Assembly (NCBI RefSeq): GCF_017638545.1
Contig: NZ_CP072110.1
Location: 3,100,001-3,164,000, forward strand
DNA from: Psychrosphaera ytuae
GTDB taxonomy: Bacteria > Pseudomonadota > Gammaproteobacteria > Enterobacterales > Alteromonadaceae
DNA: 64,000 bases
Reading direction: 5' to 3'
The position numbers and the translations under genes are program-made. The notes under the pieces are model-generated. The model was given only the letters and a program-made list of their open reading frames with translations. It had not been told where the DNA came from and ran no database searches. This document shows, piece after piece, positions 16,526-25,601 of this stretch; position 1 is the stretch's first letter; each line of letters begins with the position of its first letter.

Positions 16526-16888
16526 ATGGAAACGATGATTCGCACAGGTCAAAAACCGTTTTTTGGTGATCCAATGTTTTCGAGAGGCTTATCGCGCTGT
16601 GGTTATTTCACGGTCAAAGAAGCTAAATTGTTGGAAGAGTACGGTGACACATTACAAGGACTAAGTAGTGGAACCTTAATGGCAGCAAACGATGACGAAG
16701 CTCGTTTTGTCAAAGAGATCCACGGTGTAGGGACCGCAACGTCGCCATTGGTAGCTTTGTGGCAAAAATACGTAGCGGCGATTCGTAACTCTCGCACATC
16801 GATTGGTTTTCGTAGTAGCGCGCTATCTGCTAGTGACTTTCAAGCGAGCTTGGCGGATGATTACGAGCCATACAGCAATGTTGTTTAA
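16526..16888 (+). CDS. maoP: MaoP (DUF413) macrodomain Ori organisation protein
   Basis: A 120-residue DUF413 protein. The family block is clear: FSRGLSRCGYFTVKEAKLLEEYG near residues 20-42, then a DDEARFVKE segment and LWQKYV. In E. coli MaoP acts with the short site maoS to set the limits of the Ori macrodomain of the chromosome. ATG 16526 has GAGGG at 8 bp; an ATG at 16505 would add seven residues. It is divergent from hdfR as in enteric bacteria. The C-terminal part is longer and less conserved than in E. coli YifE (112 residues). Confidence 0.85.
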   Translation: METMIRTGQKPFFGDPMFSRGLSRCGYFTVKEAKLLEEYGDTLQGLSSGTLMAANDDEARFVKEIHGVGTATSPLVALWQKYVAAIRNSRTSIGFRSSALSASDFQASLADDYEPYSNVV

Positions 16889-16935
16889 CAAAGTTGTCTA
16901 ATAACGCGGTGTAATTAAGTCATTTATCGTCGATG

Positions 16936-16961
16936 AAAAAAAAGCCCGCTCAATGCGGGCT
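16936..16961 (-). terminator. terminator between maoP and BON gene
   Basis: The stem agcccgc / gcgggct with loop tcaat is preceded by eight A on the + strand, so it ends the - strand BON gene. It may also slow + strand transcription past maoP. Confidence 0.85.
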
Positions 16962-16983
16962 AAAGCTTTGCTGGAGAAGTATT

Positions 16984-17538
16984 CTAGTCACTGACAACTT
17001 GTAAATCGTCGATAACTCGCTTCACGTCATCGGTATTTTCAGCGATGGCGATAGCCAAGTCGTGTTCGGTATCTGAAGAAACCATCCCGCTCAATGTTAC
17101 CACGCCATTTTCAGCCTCTACATCGATGTCTAGAGCACTAACCTCTGAATCTAGTAGATAGCGAGTTTCAATGACGGCCTCAACTTTGGCGTCTGTTAAT
17201 GTGCTGTCATTCGAGTTGTCATCGCGATTATCATCGATAATCACTAATCTGTTTTTTACGCTCTTGACTCCATCTAGCGTCATAACCAATTCTTCGGCTA
17301 ATTCTCTTTCCATTTCATTGTTTACATCACCCGTTAGTGTAACCACTCCTTTTCGCACATCGGTATTGATATCAAACGAGTTTAAATTAGTATTCATTAA
17401 CAAGATGGTTTCGGCTTTGCCATCTAGCCAAGCGTCTCTACTCTTGTCTTTCCAATCACTTGCTGTACTCGGTGCGCTTAAACCAAGTGCACCTGCAATG
17501 GCGAACGCTGATAACGTTTTGATAAATGTTTTCATCAC
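16984..17538 (-). CDS. periplasmic BON-domain protein (OsmY-like)
   Basis: 184 residues with a Sec signal peptide (about 1-27, cut after STA) and two BON domains (about 38-102 and 118-182), each with the glycine turn GVVTLTGDV or GVVTLSGMV. BON proteins bind phospholipid surfaces and are linked with envelope and osmotic stress; OsmY of E. coli has the same two-domain layout. The start is ATG 17538 with AGGAG six bases upstream; a second ATG follows directly. The gene is single with its own terminator. Confidence 0.88.
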   Translation of the reverse strand: MMKTFIKTLSAFAIAGALGLSAPSTASDWKDKSRDAWLDGKAETILLMNTNLNSFDINTDVRKGVVTLTGDVNNEMERELAEELVMTLDGVKSVKNRLVIIDDNRDDNSNDSTLTDAKVEAVIETRYLLDSEVSALDIDVEAENGVVTLSGMVSSDTEHDLAIAIAENTDDVKRVIDDLQVVSD

Positions 17539-17893
17539 TTTCTCCTAGAATTTTTGCTGTGCAACTCAGTACTCAATTACTGCGTAAGTACCCATTTATT
17601 CAGATTAACTAGGTGCTAAAGGTATGCCATAAATATAAGTTACTGTTTTTAATAACCTTTGGTAAAATGAAGTGCGTAGGGTTTTAGAGTTTAGTGAAAG
17701 AATTACCGGTTTGGGTGAAATGTTTGCACGGTAGTCTCTTTGATTGAATAATAATCGACCGTTATCTATAATTTGTTAAACCTCTTCGTGGAGCTGCTTA
17801 TTCACGAAATATCAAGGCGATGGAGCGTGTACTATCAACGTTTTAAGACGATTTCACAATACTGTTTCTGATCAAAGTAAATCCTTTGACCAA
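17539..17893. other. intergenic region, 355 bp, with divergent promoters
   Basis: The left part holds the BON gene leader. The right part holds a good sigma70 promoter for the hybrid kinase at 17744-17772, then about 115 bp that are open in the kinase frame from 17780 but have no ATG, GTG or TTG in frame before 17894. I see no RNA gene or repeat. Confidence 0.6.
17744..17772 (+). promoter_or_regulatory. sigma70 promoter of the hybrid kinase gene
   Basis: TTGAAT and a perfect TATAAT are spaced by 17 bp. The predicted transcript start is near 17779-17780. Confidence 0.65.
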
Positions 17894-19831
17894 GTGATTA
17901 ATGAATTACTTGGGCTTGGCCGAGAGGTGTTTGGTTTGGATATTGCGATAGTCAGCCGTATTCAAGATAACGTATACAAGGTTTTGTATGTTGATTGTGC
18001 AAACAATGAGCTTGAAGCCGGCGCCGAATTTCCTCTCGATAACACATATTGCACACATACAATGTTGGCGGACCGAGCTGTTTGTTATCACCACACAAAG
18101 CACAGTGAAATTGCGAGCCACCCTTGTTATCAAAACTTTGGACTTGAGTCTTATATTGGCGCACCGATACGAGTCGGTGATGAAGTGTTTGGTACCGTCA
18201 ACTTTTCTGCCCCTGCTCCTCGTGACAAGTTCGAAGATCAAGATGTTGATTATGTTGAGCTTTTTGCTCAATGGATAGGTGCCGAATTATCCAAGCAGAA
18301 AACCTATGAAGAGCTCCACAAAAATAGCAAAACCTTAGATAAACTAGAAAGCGTCGCCAACATTGGTACCTGGGAGCTAAATCTACTTGATGGTCAATTA
18401 ACTTGGAGTCGTCAAACTAGGCTGATCCACGAAGTAGGGGATGACTTTGTTCCCAATGTTGATGAAGGACTCGACTTCTATAAAGAAGGCGAGAGTCGCG
18501 AGCGTATCTCTGAGGCAGTAACGACTGCGATTGAAGAGGGTAAGCCTTGGGATTTGGAGCTTCAGATCATCACGGCCAAAGGCAATGAGCTTTGGGTTAG
18601 GGCGCAAGGTGAAGCTGAGTTTGAAAACGGCCAATGTATTCGCTTATTTGGTGCGTTTCAGAATATTGATGACATGGTTCAACAGAGGCTTAAGCTAGAA
18701 GAAGCCCGTGAAAAAGCAGAGGCTGCTAACAAAACGAAAAGTGAGTTTTTGGCCAACATGAGCCATGAAATCAGAACACCTATGAACGGGGTGTTAGGCA
18801 CGTTACAACTTTTAGAGCAATCTGACCTAGATGAGAAGTCCAAAATCTTCGTAGAAAAAGCGATTTACTCTAGTAAGACCTTGCTCACTATCATTAATGA
18901 CATATTGGATTACTCGAAAATCGAGGCAAACAAACTCGATTTTGAACATGCTCCATTCTCGGTGCGAGAAACCATGACCTCTGTTCAGTCTGATTTGTTA
19001 GAACAGTCGTTAAAAAAGGGCATTCAACTGCGTACTCATGTGAGTGACGACTTTGAGGATGGCTGGGTTGGGGACTCAGTTCGAGTTCGGCAAATCCTCC
19101 TTAACCTTACAAGTAACGCCGTTAAATTTACGGAGTCAGGTTCGGTTGATATTGAGCTAAGTCAGACAACCTGGGAAGGCCGAGAAGCAATTCAATTTGT
19201 CGTCAGGGACTCTGGAATAGGTATGAGTAAAGAAGCCCAGAAAAGGATTTTTGAACGCTTTACCCAGGCTGATTCATCGACCACTCGAAAATTTGGTGGT
19301 ACCGGCTTAGGCATGTCTATCACTACTAGTCTTATTAAAATGATGAACGGCGATATTTCATTGCTTAGTAAAGAAGACAAGGGCACAACGGTAACTGTTG
19401 TATTACCTCTGGAAAAGTCGACATCAAAGGTAAAACAAAAACGCCGGGGTGTTGTTGAAGTTCCTGACTTGTCGAGCAAGCGTATTTTAGTCGCTGAAGA
19501 CAACGAAATTAATCAACTATTGGTCGGCTCCATGCTTAAAAAGACCAAGGTTGACTTTACTTTTGCTGACAACGGTAAAGTGGCAGTTGAATTGTTTAAA
19601 TCCAACCAATACGACTTGGTGTTAATGGATATTCAAATGCCAGAAATGGATGGCGTGCAGGCATTTAAACACATTCATAAGATATCACCTGATGTGCCTG
19701 TCGTGGCACTGACTGCAAATGTGATGACAGACGACATCAATCAATATTTGGAGCTTGGGTTTGTGGCACATATTGAAAAACCCATCGACTTAAACCGTTT
19801 CTATAGAGAGCTAACCAACCTAATTGGCTAG
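17894..19831 (+). CDS. GAF-PAS hybrid sensor histidine kinase with receiver domain
   Basis: At least 645 residues, cytosolic, no membrane segment. Order: GAF (about 1-145), PAS with PAC (about 155-260), coiled linker, HisKA with NMSHEIRTPMNG (His about 292), HATPase with LTSNAVKFTESG, DSGIGM and GGTGLGMSI (about 395-505), and a receiver domain with AEDNEIN and phospho-acceptor Asp in LVLMDIQMPEMDG (about 578). It should autophosphorylate and pass phosphate to its own receiver and on to an unseen Hpt protein. The 5' end is uncertain: GTG 17894 has no good ribosome site, while the frame upstream (VLRRFHNT...SKSFDQ) reads like the usual family N-terminus. See findings. Confidence 0.88.
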   Translation: MINELLGLGREVFGLDIAIVSRIQDNVYKVLYVDCANNELEAGAEFPLDNTYCTHTMLADRAVCYHHTKHSEIASHPCYQNFGLESYIGAPIRVGDEVFGTVNFSAPAPRDKFEDQDVDYVELFAQWIGAELSKQKTYEELHKNSKTLDKLESVANIGTWELNLLDGQLTWSRQTRLIHEVGDDFVPNVDEGLDFYKEGESRERISEAVTTAIEEGKPWDLELQIITAKGNELWVRAQGEAEFENGQCIRLFGAFQNIDDMVQQRLKLEEAREKAEAANKTKSEFLANMSHEIRTPMNGVLGTLQLLEQSDLDEKSKIFVEKAIYSSKTLLTIINDILDYSKIEANKLDFEHAPFSVRETMTSVQSDLLEQSLKKGIQLRTHVSDDFEDGWVGDSVRVRQILLNLTSNAVKFTESGSVDIELSQTTWEGREAIQFVVRDSGIGMSKEAQKRIFERFTQADSSTTRKFGGTGLGMSITTSLIKMMNGDISLLSKEDKGTTVTVVLPLEKSTSKVKQKRRGVVEVPDLSSKRILVAEDNEINQLLVGSMLKKTKVDFTFADNGKVAVELFKSNQYDLVLMDIQMPEMDGVQAFKHIHKISPDVPVVALTANVMTDDINQYLELGFVAHIEKPIDLNRFYRELTNLIG

Positions 19832-19847
19832 CATATTCACTTTGCCG

Positions 19848-21137
19848 CTACAGCTTTGCAAAGTCTGGTCGCGGCATTCTCTCTAATATGTGATACAAAA
19901 ACATTACTACCAGAATTAATCCAGCACCTATAGTAAACACCCAGCTTCCGCTAAGGTGATCCAATATCAAGCCTCCGCCAAGAGGCGCAAAAGCATATCC
20001 AAATTCATAAAAAGACGCCGCCCCGAAATAGGCACCTCTTAAGTGGTTTGGTGCAATTCGGTCGATGTGAACATTCATGGTCGGGAACAAGATTGTCTCT
20101 GCAACGCTCAACAGAGCGATTGCCCCTATCCAACCCCAGTATTGGTTTACTGGATTAGACGCCATCCAAATTTGACTGAGCAACAATAATCCTAACCCTA
20201 CTTGAATTCGATTAATGAGTGAGACTCGTGCCATTAGTTTTAGTAGCGGAAACTGCAGAGTTATGATGATCATCGCATTGGTAAAAATCAGAGTGGAGAT
20301 CAATGACAGTAACTCAGGGACTTCTGCTCGAGTTAAATATTGGATCAACGTCGTGTCCATTTGTGCATAAACAAACATACAAATCAGATTAGCTAAGATC
20401 AGACATTGCAAAAGTCGGTCGTGCAACAATAGAGTTAAGGTTGTTTTAAACTCCGATTTTTTAGCGACTGGTGATTCAGTTGGTGCTAAGTCATCTTTTA
20501 TTTCTTGTTGATTAGAGCTGATTTGCGATGTTTGGGCATCGCGTTTTTGCTGATCTTTAAAACCAAATGCCAACAGCACCATCAAAAACGCAAACGCATA
20601 AACAGTGAGGTAAAAGCTGCTTTGCTCTCCGGTCAAACCAAGCCAAACACCCACAATAGGGCCTATTGCACAACCGACATTAACAATGAAGTAAAGGCCT
20701 TGCAACGCGAGTTCTCTGGTTTGAGGCTGAGGAATAATATCACCAACTAAAGCTGATATGAGAGGTCGCCATAGCGAGGTCGCAACAGAGCACAACCCGA
20801 TGACGATAACAAATTGAGTGACGGTCGTAGCTTCTGCCAATAACACAAATGACACAATATACAGTATGCCAGTGGCAAACATCATTTTTGTTCGACCGAC
20901 TAAATCCGACAGAGCGCTACATACAAAGCTAATTAACACGGAGGCAACGGCTGAACCTGACAAAATGAGACCTACTTCAGTGGCCGACAGACCAAAACGC
21001 TCATATAGGATCACGGCCAAAAACGGCCACACCATATAAAAACTTCCGCGTGTGATAAATGACCCAAACAATAAAATCCACATCAAAGGGGGAAATTCTT
21101 TCAATCTAGAAAATGAAATATCGCTTTGCACAGCCAA
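19848..21137 (-). CDS. MFS transporter (MdtH-like)
   Basis: A 429-residue major facilitator with about 12 membrane segments and a polar central loop (about 205-240). The motif-A region between segments 2 and 3 reads SALSDLVGRTKMM, close to the GxxxDxxGRR consensus. The C-terminal half has NHLRGAYFGAASFYEFGYAFAPLGGG, typical of drug and metabolite exporters near MdtH. Proton-driven efflux is likely; the substrate is unknown. It converges with the hybrid kinase gene with only 16 bp between stop codons. Confidence 0.85.
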   Translation of the reverse strand: MAVQSDISFSRLKEFPPLMWILLFGSFITRGSFYMVWPFLAVILYERFGLSATEVGLILSGSAVASVLISFVCSALSDLVGRTKMMFATGILYIVSFVLLAEATTVTQFVIVIGLCSVATSLWRPLISALVGDIIPQPQTRELALQGLYFIVNVGCAIGPIVGVWLGLTGEQSSFYLTVYAFAFLMVLLAFGFKDQQKRDAQTSQISSNQQEIKDDLAPTESPVAKKSEFKTTLTLLLHDRLLQCLILANLICMFVYAQMDTTLIQYLTRAEVPELLSLISTLIFTNAMIIITLQFPLLKLMARVSLINRIQVGLGLLLLSQIWMASNPVNQYWGWIGAIALLSVAETILFPTMNVHIDRIAPNHLRGAYFGAASFYEFGYAFAPLGGGLILDHLSGSWVFTIGAGLILVVMFLYHILERMPRPDFAKL

Positions 21138-21232
21138 TCCTTGATAATTTCAGCGAGAAAATGAGAGTACGCAAACGAGAGAAGACTCGAAAATGAGCGT
21201 TCAATATACAGGCAAATGATTGTTATAGCTAT

Positions 21233-21256
21233 AAAAAAAGCCAGCATTAGCTGGCT
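21233..21256 (-). terminator. terminator of the secreted nuclease gene
   Basis: The stem gccagc / gctggc with loop atta follows seven A on the + strand, giving a T-run for the - strand gene that ends at 21281. Confidence 0.88.
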
Positions 21257-21280
21257 TTAAAGGTTAGGTAAAACAATGAG

Positions 21281-24200
21281 TTATTGTTTTGGATGTGTAG
21301 TTGCGATTGTTAGGCTTGGACCCCAATAGAAAGGGCGGCCTTTAACGCGTACAAACCAATAACCCGGTTCTGGGTTAGCAATTGTACATTGTTCGTTGTT
21401 GCCTCGTTGACGCGACGCACAATCGAATTTAGCACGGTTTGGATAGCGACCTTTTCTTACAAAAAGGTCGGCATTACCAAAGCCACCGGCAAGGTTAACA
21501 TTTAACTCAGTCGCACCTTCTGGAACTTTTACTGCAAATACGCGCCAGTGATTGAAGAACGACAGGTGACGGTATGTCTTAGTCGTTGTAACAAGTGCGG
21601 TTTCAGTTTCAATATCAATGACAATTGGGTCATGATCAGACGCGCGGAATGGACCGTCGCTGTACAAGGTGACCTTTTGTTCATCCGACTTATACTCTTC
21701 GTTGTAGTCAAGAACACGTGGTTCATCGGCATTGATCGCCCAACTTGTCGCGTTAACAACCTTGTCAGTCATGCTTTGGCTTGTTAAAGCGTGATCCAAT
21801 GCGCCAACTTGACCAAAGATAGAGTAGGTATAACTCTCATCTCCTTGGAAACTCGGTAACAAGTCTGTGTAACCTGCGACAACAAGAGACGTAATTGGGT
21901 CTTCTTTGTTGTAGGCATTGAAGTCACCCAACATAATCACGTCTTCGTCTTGTACGCCTGTTGGTGTGGTTTCTAACCAAGTCAAAATCGCTTCAGATGC
22001 TTGTACACGACGTAAGTTGTAACAACCTTGGCCATCGCCTTTGTCTTCGTTTTCTACACCACCACTTGAAGAACAACCTTTAGAGCGGAAGTGAGTTACG
22101 ACTACTGTAAATACGTCACCATTATTTGACTCAAAAGTTTGAGCTAATGGTGGGCGGTTGTGATATTCAAACGGGAAGTCCAAGATCGTTGCGGCTGTTC
22201 CTACTTCTTTAACCGCAAGCGTGTTGTAAATAAGTGCGACTTTAATGGCATCGCCACCCATTTCTTCTACGCCAACACCCGCAGCAAATGGTTGAACAAA
22301 TGCGTAGTCTTTGTCTGAACCTGCGTACTGGTTAAGAACACTAACAAGCTCTTGAATAGCACTAAACTCGCCAAATCCGTCGTTTTCAATTTCTTGAAGG
22401 GCAATAATATCGGCGTTCATTGCCGTTAATGCACTAACAATTTTATCGAGTTGACGTTGGTATTCTGTTTCAGAATCAGCACCACGTGGAGTAGGGAAGC
22501 CCGCACCTTGGCCGTCGCCATTAAATAGGTTTAGGACGTTTGCATTCACTATGCGCAAGTTGCCAATTTGTTCAACTTGAGGCTCGTCGGTACGTGGGTT
22601 TGTTACTTCAATAACTGGCTCTGTGGTTGGTACGACACGGTACTCACCAAAGCTGTAATCAATAACACCAGTTAGTTGGGTAACTTGGTCACCGGTGCGC
22701 AGAGAGTTGTCCGCCGATAAACCGCCCGCTGGATAACGAGTTGGCTGAGGGTTTTGGCCATTAACACCGTCGTCGAGTAATACTTTATTTAACTCATTTT
22801 CTGCTGTTAATTGCGCAACTTCTTCTGAACCTGGCATAAACAAGTTAGTAGGAGCGAACAGGCGACCGTTTGAAAGTGTTACTTCACCGTAACGACCAAG
22901 GTTATAATTATCAGTGACCGTCAGTGGTGAACCTATGGTAACTAACATGCCTTCGATGGACTCTTTAGCTTCGTTACTGCTAAATGGCAGAACTAATTCA
23001 GTGGTTTGAACGCTATCAACGCCACAGTCTAATGGAGCTTGAGTTAAGGTAATTTGAGTTTTGCCATATCGCTCAGATACACCGCCTAGAACTCGAATTA
23101 CTTGTCCTTCGGTTGGCATTATTTCATTAGGGTTGTAAACAAATACACCTTCAGAGGTCATTGGGTTTTGGTCTTGGTCGCTGATTTGCTCTTGAATAAA
23201 GAAACCATCCAATGATGGGAATACACCAGTGACAACGGCTTCAACGACAACAGTTTCGCCATCTAATGGAGACACTTCACCTTCACCTTGAATAGCGCTA
23301 ATCAGCTGAGCTTGATCTAAACACTGACCAATACTAACAACAGGTGGTGTTTCTTCACCGCCATTGACTTCATGAGTGCCAAGGTTTGTAGCATCATTAT
23401 TTGATGTTCCAAACCATTCAACCGATGGATCGAAAGGTTGAGATAGCTCTGTGTAACCTGCTGAAATAGTTGGCTTTCTGATCAGGGTTCGGTCTTTAGT
23501 ATTGTTTGGTGCAACACCCCATTGGCTGCCAGGGTCAACCCCAACTTGGCCAAATACGTCAATGACTTCTGTGCCTTTATAAAGAACGTAGGCGTCATCA
23601 CCATTGTGAGCAATTGCGTTAGTTAGTTGATCTGCTTGGGCTTTGATTTCGTCGTTAGCACCGCCATTGGCGATAACAAATACGTCACCACCTTCAACAA
23701 TGCCCTCAAGTGCAATCGCATAACCGCTACTCGAACCATTGCTAAATCGCTCTAAGCGGTAGCCTTGTGCTGCTAAGTCAACCGCTTGCGTTGAAGGATT
23801 ATATAGCTCTAACGCTTTGTTATAGCTGCTGCCTTCAATATATTCAGAAATGAATAGGTTTGTTTGAATAACAGTGTGCAAACCCAAATCTGATGCATCA
23901 TCATTGGCTGAACCTATCCATTCTAGGGCTGGGTCAAATGCATCTGTGCTATTAGTGTCACCCGTTACAACTGAGCCGTTGCGACGCAATGTGTTGTCTT
24001 TGGTCTTGAAAGTATCAGTACCCCATTGGCTACCTGGGTCTTCACCGACTCGACCAAATGAATCTACAACAGTATCGCCAACTACCAGCTCGTATGCGTC
24101 ATCACCATTGTGAGAAAGGCTACCTGAAGTTAGGTTAGCTAAACCCAGAATTTCATCGTTTGCACGGTTGTTTGCAATGACAAAAGTACTTCCTGCAGGC

Positions 24201-25354
24201 ACGATGCCTTCTAAGTTAATACGTGTTGCAGTAGTACCACCGTTACTGTATCTCAGTAATGCAACAGACTGAGCGGCAAAATCAATGTCTGAAGCAGAAA
24301 GGTTGTATAGCTCTATCGCTTTGTTATAGCTGCTGCCTTCTATATATTCAGAGATGATAAGTGTGGCTGGTAGGCTGCTACCGGAATCACCGCCAGTATC
24401 ACCACCAGTGTTTCCACCTGTATCGCCGCCAGTATCACCACCTGTGTTACCGCCAGTGTCGCCACCTGTATCACCGCCAGTGTTACCACCGCTGGTTGCG
24501 CAATCTGCTTCAGGGAATATTGTTTCTACCCACTCAGGGTGATCAACAAACGGGTTGCGGTTACCTTGAAATTCAAAAATTCGGTTGTTTCTGGCTTGCT
24601 CAATTGAATCAACCGGGTCGTTTTTGTGCCATTCGATTAGACGACACAACATACCAAAGTTAGGTTCGCCTGACGAAGTGATGCGATTAACTAAGGTTAA
24701 ATCAGGAGTTGTTGCATCGAATCCCTCATATCGAGTGTCCATGTAGAACATCATTCGCGCTACATCACCTTTAACCGCGTCACGAGGCTCAAAAGAATCG
24801 CTATCTACTCGGTTTGCTGGTGCTTCTGAAAGTGGGTTGTCACTGTTATCAAAGTCGTAGTTGCTGCGAGAGGAGTTAATGCTGATGTCGGAAGGGCGAA
24901 GGTGGTGAATGTCTGAGTAGGCTAGGGCACTTGAGCTTGAGAAGCCATGGCTTTTAGCCCAAACATGTTCACGGTTCCAGTTGTCTGGATTGCTGCTTTG
25001 CTCACCGCTGCCGTTATTAAATTTAGGAATTGAAATCCCTTTGTAAATTAATAAAACGTTGTCAGGGTTGGCAGGGTCTTCATCCGTTTCGGTTAATGCG
25101 GTCCAAACTTCCGAGTAAGTCAATTTTTTGTGATTTCGACTTATTACCGCGTTTAACGCTGATTTTATTTCTAACTGCGTTTGGCCATTTGCAATGGCGG
25201 CAAGCACTTCCGCGTAATATTCGTTACTGTTATACGTGTCGGCATTTTCTATGGTTGATAATGTCGGACAGTTATAACACGCGTTTGAGACCGTTTCGGC
25301 ATGCGTTGCACCTGTAAACAAGGCCAGCACAATACCTGTGTAGGTTGTCTTCAT
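21281..25354 (-). CDS. secreted dual nuclease: endonuclease I + two lamin-tail domains + ExeM-type endonuclease/exonuclease/phosphatase + PPC domain
   Basis: A 1357-residue exported protein. Order: signal peptide (1-19, cut after THA); endonuclease I domain (about 25-285) with the His-Me finger motif NREHVWAKSHG (127-137); a Gly/Asp/Thr linker of GGDTGG and GGNTGG units (about 288-325); two lamin-tail-like domains, each starting ISEYIEGSSYNKA (about 333 and 500); an OB-like region (about 690-900); an endonuclease/exonuclease/phosphatase domain (about 930-1243) with VNANVLNLF, LQEIEN, LGDFNAY and SDHDP; and a C-terminal pre-peptidase-type domain (about 1260-1357). The ExeM part resembles Shewanella extracellular nuclease ExeM. 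Probable role: breaking down extracellular DNA for nutrients or biofilm turnover. The gene has its own terminator. Confidence 0.9.
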   Translation of the reverse strand: MKTTYTGIVLALFTGATHAETVSNACYNCPTLSTIENADTYNSNEYYAEVLAAIANGQTQLEIKSALNAVISRNHKKLTYSEVWTALTETDEDPANPDNVLLIYKGISIPKFNNGSGEQSSNPDNWNREHVWAKSHGFSSSSALAYSDIHHLRPSDISINSSRSNYDFDNSDNPLSEAPANRVDSDSFEPRDAVKGDVARMMFYMDTRYEGFDATTPDLTLVNRITSSGEPNFGMLCRLIEWHKNDPVDSIEQARNNRIFEFQGNRNPFVDHPEWVETIFPEADCATSGGNTGGDTGGDTGGNTGGDTGGDTGGNTGGDTGGDSGSSLPATLIISEYIEGSSYNKAIELYNLSASDIDFAAQSVALLRYSNGGTTATRINLEGIVPAGSTFVIANNRANDEILGLANLTSGSLSHNGDDAYELVVGDTVVDSFGRVGEDPGSQWGTDTFKTKDNTLRRNGSVVTGDTNSTDAFDPALEWIGSANDDASDLGLHTVIQTNLFISEYIEGSSYNKALELYNPSTQAVDLAAQGYRLERFSNGSSSGYAIALEGIVEGGDVFVIANGGANDEIKAQADQLTNAIAHNGDDAYVLYKGTEVIDVFGQVGVDPGSQWGVAPNNTKDRTLIRKPTISAGYTELSQPFDPSVEWFGTSNNDATNLGTHEVNGGEETPPVVSIGQCLDQAQLISAIQGEGEVSPLDGETVVVEAVVTGVFPSLDGFFIQEQISDQDQNPMTSEGVFVYNPNEIMPTEGQVIRVLGGVSERYGKTQITLTQAPLDCGVDSVQTTELVLPFSSNEAKESIEGMLVTIGSPLTVTDNYNLGRYGEVTLSNGRLFAPTNLFMPGSEEVAQLTAENELNKVLLDDGVNGQNPQPTRYPAGGLSADNSLRTGDQVTQLTGVIDYSFGEYRVVPTTEPVIEVTNPRTDEPQVEQIGNLRIVNANVLNLFNGDGQGAGFPTPRGADSETEYQRQLDKIVSALTAMNADIIALQEIENDGFGEFSAIQELVSVLNQYAGSDKDYAFVQPFAAGVGVEEMGGDAIKVALIYNTLAVKEVGTAATILDFPFEYHNRPPLAQTFESNNGDVFTVVVTHFRSKGCSSSGGVENEDKGDGQGCYNLRRVQASEAILTWLETTPTGVQDEDVIMLGDFNAYNKEDPITSLVVAGYTDLLPSFQGDESYTYSIFGQVGALDHALTSQSMTDKVVNATSWAINADEPRVLDYNEEYKSDEQKVTLYSDGPFRASDHDPIVIDIETETALVTTTKTYRHLSFFNHWRVFAVKVPEGATELNVNLAGGFGNADLFVRKGRYPNRAKFDCASRQRGNNEQCTIANPEPGYWFVRVKGRPFYWGPSLTIATTHPKQ
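24380..24487 (-). repeat. coding repeat: GGDTGG/GGNTGG linker of the nuclease
   Basis: About twelve short 9-12 bp units encode the flexible glycine-rich linker between the endonuclease I domain and the first lamin-tail domain. Such tracts can change length by slippage. Confidence 0.85.
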
Positions 25355-25601
25355 TATGATTCCTTTGTGGATTTAATTTTTATAAGTGCACTTTTTATTA
25401 TTTTTATCGCGGCGCAATTTTCCCTTATTCTTGTGACAAAATCATTAAAAACTGGACTCAAGTTCAGTTGACAGGATGATATTTTTGGAAAGATATACTT
25501 CCAGTGGTGTGACCAGTTGCATTTTCCTTTTTGCATTTTCTTTTTTACTAATCGTTTACTAGGGTTATAGTTGAGCCAAGTTGCAAGGTGTGGAGTCACG
25601 C

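Noticed and set aside
19840..19865. Hairpin actttgc/gcaaagt between the hybrid kinase and MFS genes as a terminator
   Set aside because: It lies mainly inside the MFS coding end and has no T-run on either strand.
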